Translations under genes and position numbers: made by a program
In this document: in pieces, positions 1-7,910 of the stretch
How positions within the stretch are numbered: position 1 is the first letter of the stretch
Layout of the letters: the number at the start of each line of letters is the position of its first letter
Assembly (NCBI GenBank): GCA_031279155.1
Contig: JAITJB010000307.1
Span: 1 to 19,255, forward strand
Length of the DNA: 19,255 nt
Reading direction: 5' to 3'
From: Deltaproteobacteria bacterium
GTDB taxonomy: Bacteria; Desulfobacterota; Desulfarculia; Adiutricales; Adiutricaceae
Notes under the pieces: generated by a model
Database searches by the model: none
What the model was told of the DNA's origin: nothing
What the model saw: only the letters and a program-made list of their open reading frames with translations

Positions 1-603
1 ATAGGAAAACCTTTGGTGTCTCACTTAAATGAAAAGGGCCAGGTTTGTACCTACGGTCACGCTCAAGCCGGGCATCCTTTGGCTAAAAGGTTTCTCCAAT
101 CGGTTTTAGCCCCATCTCACATCCAAAAGTCTGTCTTGCGCATTATCGATCGCCACATGGATCTAACTTTCCAAGAACCTACGGCCATAAAATTAAGGAT
201 TTTAGCCCGCCGCCTAGCCCCCTTTTGTAACCTTGAGCACTTTTGGGCTATAGCCTTAGCTGACTGGAACGGTAGGTTTCCCTATCCCTGGCGTTACCCC
301 TGGTCGCTGGAAGAGTTTTTGGCTCCGGTGGGCGGAGTTAAGGGCCCTGGCCCCATCCCCATGGAGGCCAGAGAACTTATGGCCGCTTTGGGCCTCTCCG
401 GCGGACCAACGGTGGGCCGCCTGATGGATATCTTGACCGTAGCCTTTGACTCAAGTCAAATAACTAACCGCGAAGAAGCCTTGGAGCTGGCCACCCGGGC
501 TCTAGCCGATCCTAACTTTCAGTTAGCCGGGCCTGAGACGCCAAAGGAAGTCCTCATTGACGATGGGGAATCTATTAGGCCAGATCTTGCTCTAACTTTT
601 TGA
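1..603 (+). CDS. tRNA nucleotidyltransferase / poly(A) polymerase family protein, HD-domain C-terminal part (5' end outside window)
   Basis: The reading frame is open from base 1, so the gene starts to the left of the window and only about the last 200 residues are seen. The first residues, IGKP, followed by a GHAQAG segment, match the HD-domain pattern (HDxGKP ... GHExAG) found after the nucleotidyltransferase core in bacterial CCA-adding/poly(A) polymerase proteins. That family adds or repairs the tRNA 3' CCA end or adds poly(A), in the cytoplasm. The helical stretch with IIDRHM fits the later histidine region of the HD fold. The catalytic polymerase head is not in the window, so CCA-adding cannot be told from poly(A) polymerase, and another HD phosphohydrolase remains possible. 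An internal TTG at base 13 could start a shorter frame, but the match beginning at residue 1 argues for a longer gene. The TGA stop lies inside a 17-bp direct repeat. Confidence 0.7.
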   Translation: MGKPLVSHLNEKGQVCTYGHAQAGHPLAKRFLQSVLAPSHIQKSVLRIIDRHMDLTFQEPTAIKLRILARRLAPFCNLEHFWAIALADWNGRFPYPWRYPWSLEEFLAPVGGVKGPGPIPMEARELMAALGLSGGPTVGRLMDILTVAFDSSQITNREEALELATRALADPNFQLAGPETPKEVLIDDGESIRPDLALTF

Positions 604-643
604 TTCTAGCCATTTTAAGTCCTCCTTTTTTGATTCTAGCCAT
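597..643. repeat. 17-bp direct repeat pair spanning the stop codon
   Basis: The sequence TTTTTGATTCTAGCCAT occurs at 597-613 and again at 627-643, exactly 30 bp apart. The first copy contains the TGA stop of the upstream HD-domain gene. It looks like a small local duplication of the gene end. Confidence 0.8.
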
Positions 644-872
644 CCAAAACCCCTAGCTTACGACATCCCCTTTCAAATTAAATTCCCTTTAGAAGAAAAA
701 AATCTCCCGGCGCTTATTAATTGTGTGAGGCAATTAGTCCATAATTTTAAGTGAGTCTTTGAGGTGAAGGAAAGTAAGCTCTTACTCGGAAGCTAAATAT
801 TAAGAGCTCGTTAAAAGCGCTTGTTAAATATCTTCTGAGAGCTAAGACGCACTCTTAGGAGGCGAAGGCGCT

Positions 873-1124
873 ATGAGCAAAAATGCCGCAGATTTAGTGG
901 TAGCCGAGCTGCGAGTCCTGATGGATGCCCGGCGGACGAAACATGACGGCAAAATAAATAAGATTAGGCTCAGCACATTTTGGCAGGTCGGGCGAGAGCA
1001 CAATGGCGAATTTAAAGCCCAATATGGCGCGAAAATACTAACGGAACTATCGAAACGGCTTTCGAGCGATATGCGGCCCGGCTTTTCGCGAGCTAATCTT
1101 TATAATATGCGCGAGTTCTATTAA
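873..1124 (+). pseudogene. DUF1016/YhcG-type nuclease, N-terminal domain remnant
   Basis: This 83-codon frame has a good ribosome binding site (AGGAGG at 857-862). Its residues resemble the N-terminal domain of YhcG-like DUF1016 proteins: a helix with an FWQVGRE element (usually YWxIGxxI), then YGAKILTELSKRLSSD and GFSRANLYNMREFY, which parallels the usual YGxxIxxxLSxxL and GFSxxNLxxMRxFY. Full-length members are about 350 residues and end in a PD-(D/E)XK nuclease domain. Here the frame stops right after the MREFY block and is followed by AT-rich sequence with no nuclease domain in any frame I could follow. I infer a truncated, probably non-functional remnant. A short expressed protein consisting only of this domain is possible. 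Nothing else from a restriction or defence locus is next to it. Confidence 0.6.
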
Positions 1125-1183
1125 AGTTAAGATTTTTATTATTCATTTTTTTTATATACTTTTGTATTTTTCTAAAAATAATG

Positions 1184-1333
1184 TTAATCAATATTTGGCA
1201 GTGCATTTTCGGGTATTAACGTGAAATTATCGAAAAAACTCTCCGGTTTAGCACCAAGGTCGTCGAGCTGAATGGTAACTGGCCCAGTGGATTTTTTGGG
1301 CTTGCCCGAAGTATCATGTTGTCTGGCTACCAT
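1184..1333 (-). CDS. possible small protein of 49 aa, unknown function
   Basis: The minus strand encodes a 49-residue frame beginning MVARQHDTSGKP and ending PENALPNID. A purine-rich Shine-Dalgarno sequence (AAGGGAGG, on the minus strand near 1340-1347) lies about 6 nt before the ATG, which is the main reason to take it seriously. The N-terminus is basic and polar, the middle acidic (IQLDDLGAKPESFFDNF). There is no membrane segment and no motif I recognise. About 80 bp upstream lies a set of 14-bp tandem repeats. It could be a small antitoxin-like or regulatory protein, a remnant, or a chance frame with a lucky start. Confidence 0.35.
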   Translation of the reverse strand: MVARQHDTSGKPKKSTGPVTIQLDDLGAKPESFFDNFTLIPENALPNID

Positions 1334-1415
1334 TTAGAACCTCCCTTAGGGGAATTGAGCTTTGGAAGAATCATAAACTAGATTCAGGGATTTACCACTG
1401 ACTAACTATGATAGT

Positions 1416-1485
1416 TGGTTGCCAAGAAGTGGTTGCCAAGCAGTGGTCGCCAAGAAGGGTCTCCCAAGAAGGGTCTCTCAAGTGG
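1416..1485. repeat. five degenerate 14-bp tandem repeats
   Basis: Five consecutive 14-bp units follow the pattern TGGTTGCCAAGAAG. They start at 1416, 1430, 1444, 1458 and 1472. Units 1-3 differ by one or two bases, unit 4 by a few, and unit 5 is the most diverged. The array lies in non-coding DNA upstream of the small minus-strand frame. There are no spacers, so it is not CRISPR. Confidence 0.8.
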
Positions 1486-2015
1486 GCTCCTAGACAAGAT
1501 GGCGCCTACATTTACTTTTAAAAAAGAGTGTTTTTAGGGTCATGACAAAGAGGCCCGGTGAAGAGGGACAATTGAAGCCAAAAAAACTTCCCCGACAAAA
1601 AACAATAAGGCTTAAAATGTAAGATTATCAAAATATTAACTATTAAATTTTATTCTTTTTTAGTCTACTGTAATATTTACCCGTATTTTGGTGACTTGAA
1701 AAAAGGGGAAATTTTCTTTAAGATAATAAGGTTTTGGCCGTGTTCTCGGGGCTTGGCTAATAGACGCGAAAAATAAATAACGGACAGGGTTAACTATTTT
1801 CGACTAGTTGGATATAGCCTGGTAGTTTTTTAGGTATTTTCCTGACTTAAAGGATTTTTTCTGTCGCGGGGGCTAGGGATTTTGGGCATTTTGGCTAAAA
1901 TCTCGTAGCGACCGGTTTTTTTTGGCCGGAGTTAGGTTTTTCCGCCCTGGCCGGGCCTTTTTACGTCGTAACCCGCGTATGCGGGCCTGAGTGAGTTTTT
2001 TTTAAGAGGTATACT
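1486..2015. other. AT-rich intergenic region and purA leader
   Basis: No convincing gene is visible here. The stretch has many T- and A-runs. Just before purA there is a GC hairpin (CCCGC-GTAT-GCGGG, 1972-1985) followed 9 nt later by a run of eight T (1996-2003), which overlaps the start of the purA ribosome binding site region. An ATTTTGGCTAAAAT motif at 1888-1901 recurs at 8125-8138. A minus-strand frame at 1932-2198 is discounted because most of it is antisense to purA. Confidence 0.5.
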
Positions 2016-3323
2016 ATGACCAATTTGGCGGTAATAGGCACCCAGTGGGGTGATGAGGGTAAGGGTAAGGTTGTCGATCTTTTGACCAATAAGGCCAATG
2101 TCGTGGTCCGCTTTCAGGGCGGCAATAACGCCGGCCATACCCTGGTCGTGGGCAATCAGACCTACGCTCTCCACCTGGTGCCTTCGGGTATCCTCCACCC
2201 TCAGAAGCTCTCGGTCATCGCCTCTGGCGTAGTTGTTGATCCCGATGTTCTAATTGAAGAGATGGAGTCGTTGGCGGCTAGGGGGGTTACAATCACGCCC
2301 GAAAACCTTAAAATCAGTGAGAGGGCCCATATCATCCTGCCCTACCATAAGACCTTAGATCAGGCTAGGGAGGCCGGGGCCCAAGGCGTGGTCATGAAAA
2401 TTGGCACAACTGGCCGGGGTATTGGTCCGGCCTACGAGGATAAAGCCGCCCGCCGTGGCCTTAGGTTAGGGGACTTAAGGGATCTCAATAGTTTTAAGGA
2501 TAAGATTACTCTAGCCTTACTAGAAAAAAACGCTCTACTGACCGGGCTCTACGGCCTAAAGGCCCAAGACGCCGAATCTATCATCCAATCTGCCCAAATT
2601 TGGGTAAAAAAACTCTTGCCCTTTATAACCGATACCTTTGGCGTTATCCGCCAAGCGGCTGATAAGAACTTAAACATCTTGTTTGAGGGCGCCCAAGGGG
2701 TCCAATTAGATCTCGATCACGGTACCTACCCTTACGTAACTAGCTCTAACCCGACTACCGGATCGGTTGCTGTGGGGGCTGGATTGGCCCCTAGAGATTT
2801 AAATAGCGTCTTAGGCTTAGTTAAGGCCTATACTAGCCGCGTGGGTGAGGGACCATTTCCCACCGAGCTCCTTGACGCCACAGGCGATCGCATTAGGGAG
2901 GTTGGGCGCGAGTACGGGACGACCACAGGGCGGCCCCGCCGCTGCGGCTGGCTAGACGCCGTGGTGGTCCGAGCTGCCGTAAAGCTCTGCGGCGTTGACA
3001 GCTTAGCCGTAACTAAGCTCGACGTTTTAGGCGGACTAAAAGAAATCAAGATAGCTTCTCACTATCTCTTAGACGGCCAAAAAATTGATTATGTCCCGGC
3101 TTCCCTAAGTGATTTGGCTAAAGTTCAGCCGGTCTATGAGACTTTCGAGGGCTTTGAGGGCGATATTACGAAATCCAAAAAGCTTAGCGATCTCCCCTAT
3201 GGCGCAAGAGTCTACTTAGATAGGCTCTCAGAATTAGTGGGGGCGCCGGCCGGGCTAGTTTCGGTGGGGCCTGAGCGCGATCAAACCATTATGCTGCGTG
3301 ATTTTTTCCCTGACAGTAAATAG
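2016..3323 (+). CDS. purA: adenylosuccinate synthetase
   Basis: PurA joins IMP and aspartate using GTP to make adenylosuccinate, the first committed step from IMP to AMP, in the cytoplasm. The 435-residue protein has the full set of family signatures: the N-terminal loop WGDEGKGK (residues 11-18, with catalytic Asp13), GGNNAGHT (with His41), the IGTTGRGIGPAYEDK block, FEGAQG, the SSNPTTGS segment, GEGPFPTE, the arginine-rich GRPRRCGWLD block, and TKLDVL near the guanine site. Length is usual for the family (about 425-435). The ATG has an AAGAGGT ribosome binding site 5 nt upstream. The histidine kinase gene follows 43 bp downstream in the same direction and may share the transcript. Confidence 0.97.
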   Translation: MTNLAVIGTQWGDEGKGKVVDLLTNKANVVVRFQGGNNAGHTLVVGNQTYALHLVPSGILHPQKLSVIASGVVVDPDVLIEEMESLAARGVTITPENLKISERAHIILPYHKTLDQAREAGAQGVVMKIGTTGRGIGPAYEDKAARRGLRLGDLRDLNSFKDKITLALLEKNALLTGLYGLKAQDAESIIQSAQIWVKKLLPFITDTFGVIRQAADKNLNILFEGAQGVQLDLDHGTYPYVTSSNPTTGSVAVGAGLAPRDLNSVLGLVKAYTSRVGEGPFPTELLDATGDRIREVGREYGTTTGRPRRCGWLDAVVVRAAVKLCGVDSLAVTKLDVLGGLKEIKIASHYLLDGQKIDYVPASLSDLAKVQPVYETFEGFEGDITKSKKLSDLPYGARVYLDRLSELVGAPAGLVSVGPERDQTIMLRDFFPDSK

Positions 3324-3366
3324 GTAACCAAAGGGAGCCTAAAAAAGGGTCCAAAAAGGGAGGGCC

Positions 3367-5091
3367 ATGGATAGTCGCCGGTTGGAGGAGCTTGAGGCCA
3401 AGCTAGAGATTTATAAAAGCACCCTCACGGAGATATACGAGCGCTACGATCAAAAACTCGAAGAGCTCTCCTTGGTGCGGCGCGTAGGCGACGCCCTGCG
3501 GACGACCATGACCGTAGAATCGTTGGCCTCAGCTTTGATGGCCACCGTGGCCCACGAGGTCGTGGCCGATAGGCTGGCCATGATTCTTAAGTCGCCGCCA
3601 GACGACCCTGATTCCCCATTGAGGCTTAGGGCGGCTTACTATTCCGATAGCGAGGAATTTGTCTTCCAAAAGGGAGATGGGGGCCAGGAATTTTCTCTTA
3701 AGTCCTTGGGCTTATTTTCTGAAAGCGAGTTTATTCATCCCAAAACTATTTTAGACGTCGCCCCCAAGCTCGATCCGCTCTATCAAGAGCAAGATGAGTG
3801 CGCCCGAACTCTATTAGCCGCGCCTTTCTTGGTCCGCGACCGCTTCTTAGGCTTCTTACTTCTCTCCCGCCCTGTCAATCAGCCCTTTTCCAAAGAAAAC
3901 GAGCATATGCTCTCGATTATGGCCGACCAAGCCAGCGCGGCCCTCTCTAACGTCCAGCTTTTTGACGACTTAAACCGCATCAACGCCAAACTCTCTCTCT
4001 CCGAACGCCGGGCCACTGAGAGCTCCCAATACCTTGAAAGGCTACTAGAAACCGCCAATGACGCTATCCTAACCGTAGACGCCAAGGGCTTGGTCACCTA
4101 TGCCAACCGCAAGGCCGCCCAGTGGGGTTGGAGCAAAAACGAGCTCTTGGGCCGCGAGTTTAGGCTTTTTTTGGAGGATAACCCGGCTCTCGTAAGCTGG
4201 GCCGCCGGCGGGCCGCCGCCGGCCGACGCTATCTTGGAGGCGGCTTTGTTTAACCAGGCCGGCGAGCGCCGGACGGTTTTAATATCCACTTCCAGCGTCG
4301 GGGCCGATGACTTAGGTGATGTTTCAACTGAAGGGGCCTGGATGCTCATGGTTAGCGATCTGACCGAAAGAAGGCAGCTTGAGCGCCAGTTATTGCACTC
4401 TGAAAAGCTGGCTTCTATTGGCTTATTAGCCGCCGGCGTGGCCCACGAGGTGGGAAACCCCCTCTCAGCCATAAGCGGCTACGCCCAGATTCTCGAGGCC
4501 GGAGTCGATAGCGAATCTGAGCGCGTTGAATACTTAAGAGCCATCCTCAATCAAACCACCCGCATCCAAAAGATCCTCCGCGAGCTATTAGATTATTCTA
4601 GGCCCTCGAGGGGGCTATCGGAGACGCTCGATTTAGCTGAGCACTTACCTAAAATTATGGGCATGCTGGAGGGCCAGAGGGTTTTTTCCAGGCTTAAGGT
4701 AATATACGACTTTCCCAAGGGCGGCGTACCTTATTTGGTAACCATGGACCGCGATCACTTAATGCAGGTGGTCGTCATCATCGCCATGAACGCGGCCCAG
4801 GCCATGAGCGAGCAGCTGGATCCGGAGCCCTCCTTTACGTTTTCTCTGGCCCATGACTACGATCGCATCATCATGAAGATGTCTGATAACGGCCCGGGCA
4901 TGAGCGCTGAAGTGCGCAACAGGGCTTTTGATCCTTTTTTTAGCACTAAGGGCCACGGCCAGGGGACGGGCTTGGGCCTGGCCATCTGCCAGAGGATCGT
5001 AGAGAGCTATCGAGGTCGATTGGACTTAGAAACAGCGCCAGGCTTAGGGGCGGCCTTTACCATTAGCTGGCCTGAGGGAGCTCCATTATGA
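3367..5091 (+). CDS. GAF-PAS sensor histidine kinase (NtrB-like, soluble)
   Basis: This is a 574-residue sensor kinase with no signal peptide or membrane segment, so it probably senses a cytoplasmic cue. The order is: an N-terminal coiled coil (about 1-35), a GAF domain (about 45-198), a short helical linker, a PAS domain (about 220-335, with NDAILTVDAKGLVTYAN), a dimerisation/phosphoacceptor domain with HEVGNPLSAISGYAQIL (phosphorylated His360), and a HATPase domain with N box Asn475, DNGPG (Asp507) and a GQGTGLGLAI glycine-rich loop. All catalytic boxes are present. The end overlaps the response regulator start by 4 bp (ATGA), so the two are translationally coupled and almost certainly a cognate pair. 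A purine-rich AGGGAGGG ribosome binding site precedes the ATG. The ligand of GAF or PAS cannot be read from the sequence. Confidence 0.92.
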   Translation: MDSRRLEELEAKLEIYKSTLTEIYERYDQKLEELSLVRRVGDALRTTMTVESLASALMATVAHEVVADRLAMILKSPPDDPDSPLRLRAAYYSDSEEFVFQKGDGGQEFSLKSLGLFSESEFIHPKTILDVAPKLDPLYQEQDECARTLLAAPFLVRDRFLGFLLLSRPVNQPFSKENEHMLSIMADQASAALSNVQLFDDLNRINAKLSLSERRATESSQYLERLLETANDAILTVDAKGLVTYANRKAAQWGWSKNELLGREFRLFLEDNPALVSWAAGGPPPADAILEAALFNQAGERRTVLISTSSVGADDLGDVSTEGAWMLMVSDLTERRQLERQLLHSEKLASIGLLAAGVAHEVGNPLSAISGYAQILEAGVDSESERVEYLRAILNQTTRIQKILRELLDYSRPSRGLSETLDLAEHLPKIMGMLEGQRVFSRLKVIYDFPKGGVPYLVTMDRDHLMQVVVIIAMNAAQAMSEQLDPEPSFTFSLAHDYDRIIMKMSDNGPGMSAEVRNRAFDPFFSTKGHGQGTGLGLAICQRIVESYRGRLDLETAPGLGAAFTISWPEGAPL

Positions 5092-6578
5092 GTAATTCTA
5101 AGGGCCGGGTGCTGATTGTCGACGACGAAGAGCACATCCGTAAGATAATGTCCATTATGCTCTCCAAAAGGGGTTACGATTGTAAGGTGGCCGGTTCTGG
5201 CGATGAGGCCCTAAAGATCGCCTTAAATGACAGTATCGACGTGGTTTTTACCGATCTCAACATGCCCGGCTTAGATGGGCTAGGCTTATTAGCCCGCCTT
5301 AAGTCCGAGGTGCCGGACGTGGTGGTCATCGTGGTCACAGCTTTCGCCTCCATTGATACGGCCATAAGAGCCATGAAAGAGGGGGCTTACGATTACATAT
5401 CCAAGCCCTTTAACGAAGAGGAAATCGTCTTAGTCTTAGAAAAGGCCTTAGAGCGCGGGCGCCTTTTGGTGGAAAACAAAAGGCTTAAAAAGGAGATAGG
5501 CGACCGCCGCGACGCCACCGTCTTTTTGGGCCAGAGCCCGGCCATGAAAAAGGTCTTCGATATCATCTCCAAAGTTGCTGACACCAAAGCTACGGTCTTA
5601 ATAACCGGCGAGAGCGGCACGGGGAAAGAACTGGCCGCCAGATCCATCCACCAAAATGGACCGCGAGCCGAAAAACCCTTTGTGGCCGTAAACTGCGGGG
5701 CCGTTCCCAGTAACTTAATGGAAAGCGAGTTTTTTGGGCACGTTAGGGGGGCCTTTACCGGAGCTGAGCGAGCAAAAGTGGGTTTAGTCACCGAAGCCGA
5801 CGGCGGGACGCTCTTTTTAGACGAGGTCAGCGAGCTTCCAAGCGAAATGCAAGTTAAGCTCTTAAGAGTCCTCCAAGAAGAAGAGGTCAGGCGCATTGGT
5901 GAGAACACGCCACACCGGGTCGATTTAAGGGTCTTAGCCGCCACCAACAAAAGCCTTAAAGCCGAGGTGGCTTCTGGGCGCTTTAGAGAAGATCTTTTTT
6001 ACCGCTTAAACGTTATCAGCCTGCGCATGCCGGCCCTAAGAGAGCGCCGCGAAGATATCCCCATTTTAGCTAGGCATTTTTTAGAGCAGGCCGTCGTCAA
6101 AAACGAGCTCGGAAACAAAAAGTTTTCAGCCGCCGCTTTAAGGCTCATGACCGGCCAAAATTTTGGCGGTAATGTTCGGGCCTTAAAAAATGTGGTCGAG
6201 CAGGCGGCGGTCATGAGCGATGGTCAAATCATCGGTCCAGGCGATCTGCCCTTTGAGCAGGCCAATCTTTCTTGGGAGCCGCAGGCCTTGGGGGCGGTGA
6301 CGACTCCTTTGATAAAGCTCCCGGAAAATTGGACCGATCTAAAATCTGCTCTTAAAAACGTGACAGTTATCGTCGAAAAAGAGATAATAGAACGTGTGTT
6401 GGCTGCTCAAAACGGCAACCGCACCAGAGCCGCCGAAGCTTTGGGATTAAGCCGAAGAGCGCTAATCACGAAAATTGGCCTATACGGTCTCGACGGGACT
6501 GCCGCTCGGGCGACCCCGGACGAGCCGCCGCCTTCAGACCCCGATGGGGATGAGGGCGGTGTTGATACGGCCTCTTAG
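5088..6578 (+). CDS. sigma-54-dependent NtrC-family response regulator
   Basis: This 496-residue regulator is expected to be phosphorylated by the kinase encoded immediately upstream and then to drive sigma-54 RNA polymerase from enhancer sites. The receiver domain (1-120) has the acidic pair Asp12-Asp13 and phosphoacceptor Asp56 in TDLNMPG, with K106 in SKPF. The AAA+ domain has Walker A GESGTGK (174-180), the sigma-54 contact loop GAFTGA (221-226) and Walker B GGTLFLDE (239-246). The C-terminus has a Fis-type helix-turn-helix (NRTRAAEALGLSRRALITKI). An acidic, proline-rich tail (DEPPPSDPDGDEGG) follows the DNA-binding domain, which is somewhat unusual. No clear sigma-54 promoter (GG-N10-GC) was found in the window, so its targets are probably elsewhere. 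Confidence 0.95.
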   Translation: MSNSKGRVLIVDDEEHIRKIMSIMLSKRGYDCKVAGSGDEALKIALNDSIDVVFTDLNMPGLDGLGLLARLKSEVPDVVVIVVTAFASIDTAIRAMKEGAYDYISKPFNEEEIVLVLEKALERGRLLVENKRLKKEIGDRRDATVFLGQSPAMKKVFDIISKVADTKATVLITGESGTGKELAARSIHQNGPRAEKPFVAVNCGAVPSNLMESEFFGHVRGAFTGAERAKVGLVTEADGGTLFLDEVSELPSEMQVKLLRVLQEEEVRRIGENTPHRVDLRVLAATNKSLKAEVASGRFREDLFYRLNVISLRMPALRERREDIPILARHFLEQAVVKNELGNKKFSAAALRLMTGQNFGGNVRALKNVVEQAAVMSDGQIIGPGDLPFEQANLSWEPQALGAVTTPLIKLPENWTDLKSALKNVTVIVEKEIIERVLAAQNGNRTRAAEALGLSRRALITKIGLYGLDGTAARATPDEPPPSDPDGDEGGVDTAS

Positions 6579-6669
6579 GCGGGGAGGAGGGCCTCGCTCA
6601 GGTAAATTGCGATCGGGTTCCGATGGCGTTAAAAGTACTATGGGCTGCCCCGGATTTATAACCTACCCC

Positions 6670-6715
6670 GCCGCCCTGAAAAGCGGCAGTTTTCACCGGC
6701 TTTCGAGCGAGCCGG
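6670..6715 (+). other. two adjacent GC hairpins between the regulator and the membrane protein gene
   Basis: Stem one is GCCGC/GCGGC (6670-6674 with 6683-6687, loop CCTGAAAA), followed by AGTTTT. Stem two is CCGGCT/AGCCGG (6696-6701 with 6710-6715). They sit in the 158-bp gap and may attenuate read-through into the next gene, but neither is followed by a strong T-run. Confidence 0.45.
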
Positions 6716-6736
6716 GTTAGGGAGACCGCCTAAAGG

Positions 6737-7903
6737 ATGTTCAAAAATCTCTTTATAAAACTGAAAGTTCCTCAGAGGGCCGAAATTTACAGTTTATTGG
6801 ATTTTTTGCTAGTGGCCATAGGCTTAGTCATGGAGCTAGTGGTCTTTTTATTGTTAGCCTTTTATCCGGGTCAGTGGTTATTAGCTAAGTTTTCAGCGCC
6901 CCAAGGACTCTTTTGGACGCCCATTAAGCTACTACCTATGTGTTTGGTAGTCCTCTTAGCCGTTGCCCCGTCTAGGATTTTGCGATCGTCTCTAAAAAAT
7001 GGCTTCGGTCTAGATCCTAGGTCGGCCTGGCGCCGCTATGGAAATCTGGCCATAGCCGGGCTGATTTTTCTGGCTTACCTTTTGATGAGTTCCTGGGTTG
7101 TTTTTGAGTCGATTTTATCTGGTAACCTTATTTTGTGGGCCTTAGTCCTGCTTGGCTGTTTGTGGCTTTATGTCCTGGGCTCTTATTTTATCAGCCGCTT
7201 GGTCCTGCGCCGTAGTTTAAGGGATATCACCCACGAGGAGACCCCGGAAGGCGTGGGGCCGTTTCTGGAAATCTGGCAGAGAAACTGGCAGAGATCCGGC
7301 AGCCTAAAAGTCTACGATCTGTTTCAGCCTGGCCTTTCTATGCCCTTTTATATGGGATCCAATGTGGTAGTCAGCGGCAAAGCCTTAGCCGCCTTTACGC
7401 CCGAAGCCTTAAAGATCGGCGTTGTCATGGCTATAATGGGCCAGATGCTTAAGCTGGAAAGAAATTACCTCTTCATGCGCCTGACGGTCTTGGGTTTGGC
7501 TGTGCCTTGGGCTATAATAATCCTTCATAGCTTAGGTTTTTTCTTAGGTTTTCCTCTAGTCATTGGGCCCAGCCTGATTCCTCTGATCTGGTTGGCCGTC
7601 TGGTTGGCTTATAGGACCAGTAATTTTTTGGAAGCCAACTTAAAGCGGTTTCTCTGCCATAAGTTTAACTCGGCGGCTTTGACCGTGACCTCCAACTCCT
7701 TTGCCATAATCGCCTCCATCGGCACTATGGCTCGCTACAACCTCATTCCTTGGAGCGCCCCCTGGTGGCAAAGGGTTTTCGCTGCTTGGCCTTCGCCGGA
7801 TACGCAGGTTGAAAAATTGGAGTTAATGAGCCGTCCGCCAATGGTTACCCCATTGGAAAAGCCAGAGCCCGCCTTGAATTCCGCTGAGAGGGAATCTCAT
7901 TAG
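6737..7903 (+). CDS. M48 (STE24/HtpX)-like membrane protein lacking the zinc-binding motif
   Basis: This is a 388-residue membrane protein with about six hydrophobic segments (near 18-43, 62-78, 103-123, 130-153, 248-271 and 276-292). The layout resembles M48 metalloproteases such as STE24 and HtpX. After the first four segments comes a cytosolic stretch where VVVSGKALAAFTPEALKIGV parallels the usual IVLxDxLLxxLTPEELxAV that precedes HExGH. At the catalytic place this protein has MAIMGQM (residues 231-237), so both zinc histidines and the catalytic glutamate are gone. Later, SNFLEANLKRF and WPSPDTQVEKL resemble the usual SRxxExxAD and HPSxxxRIxxL. The protein appears to be a pseudoprotease with a retained fold, perhaps a chaperone-like or scaffolding factor in membrane quality control. 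This is a motif reading by eye; an unrelated polytopic membrane protein is possible. An AGGGAG sequence lies 12 nt before the ATG, and an in-frame stop just upstream fixes the 5' limit. Confidence 0.6.
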   Translation: MFKNLFIKLKVPQRAEIYSLLDFLLVAIGLVMELVVFLLLAFYPGQWLLAKFSAPQGLFWTPIKLLPMCLVVLLAVAPSRILRSSLKNGFGLDPRSAWRRYGNLAIAGLIFLAYLLMSSWVVFESILSGNLILWALVLLGCLWLYVLGSYFISRLVLRRSLRDITHEETPEGVGPFLEIWQRNWQRSGSLKVYDLFQPGLSMPFYMGSNVVVSGKALAAFTPEALKIGVVMAIMGQMLKLERNYLFMRLTVLGLAVPWAIIILHSLGFFLGFPLVIGPSLIPLIWLAVWLAYRTSNFLEANLKRFLCHKFNSAALTVTSNSFAIIASIGTMARYNLIPWSAPWWQRVFAAWPSPDTQVEKLELMSRPPMVTPLEKPEPALNSAERESH

Positions 7904-7910
7904 TTTGGTG

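Noticed and set aside
1416..1485. CRISPR array
   Set aside because: Units are directly adjacent with no spacers; the same holds for the arrays at 7917-8005 and 8200-8255.
6475..6720. 81-codon plus-strand frame overlapping the end of the NtrC-family gene
   Set aside because: It starts at a TTG inside a well-supported gene in another frame, has an arginine- and glycine-rich low-complexity translation, no ribosome binding site and no family resemblance.
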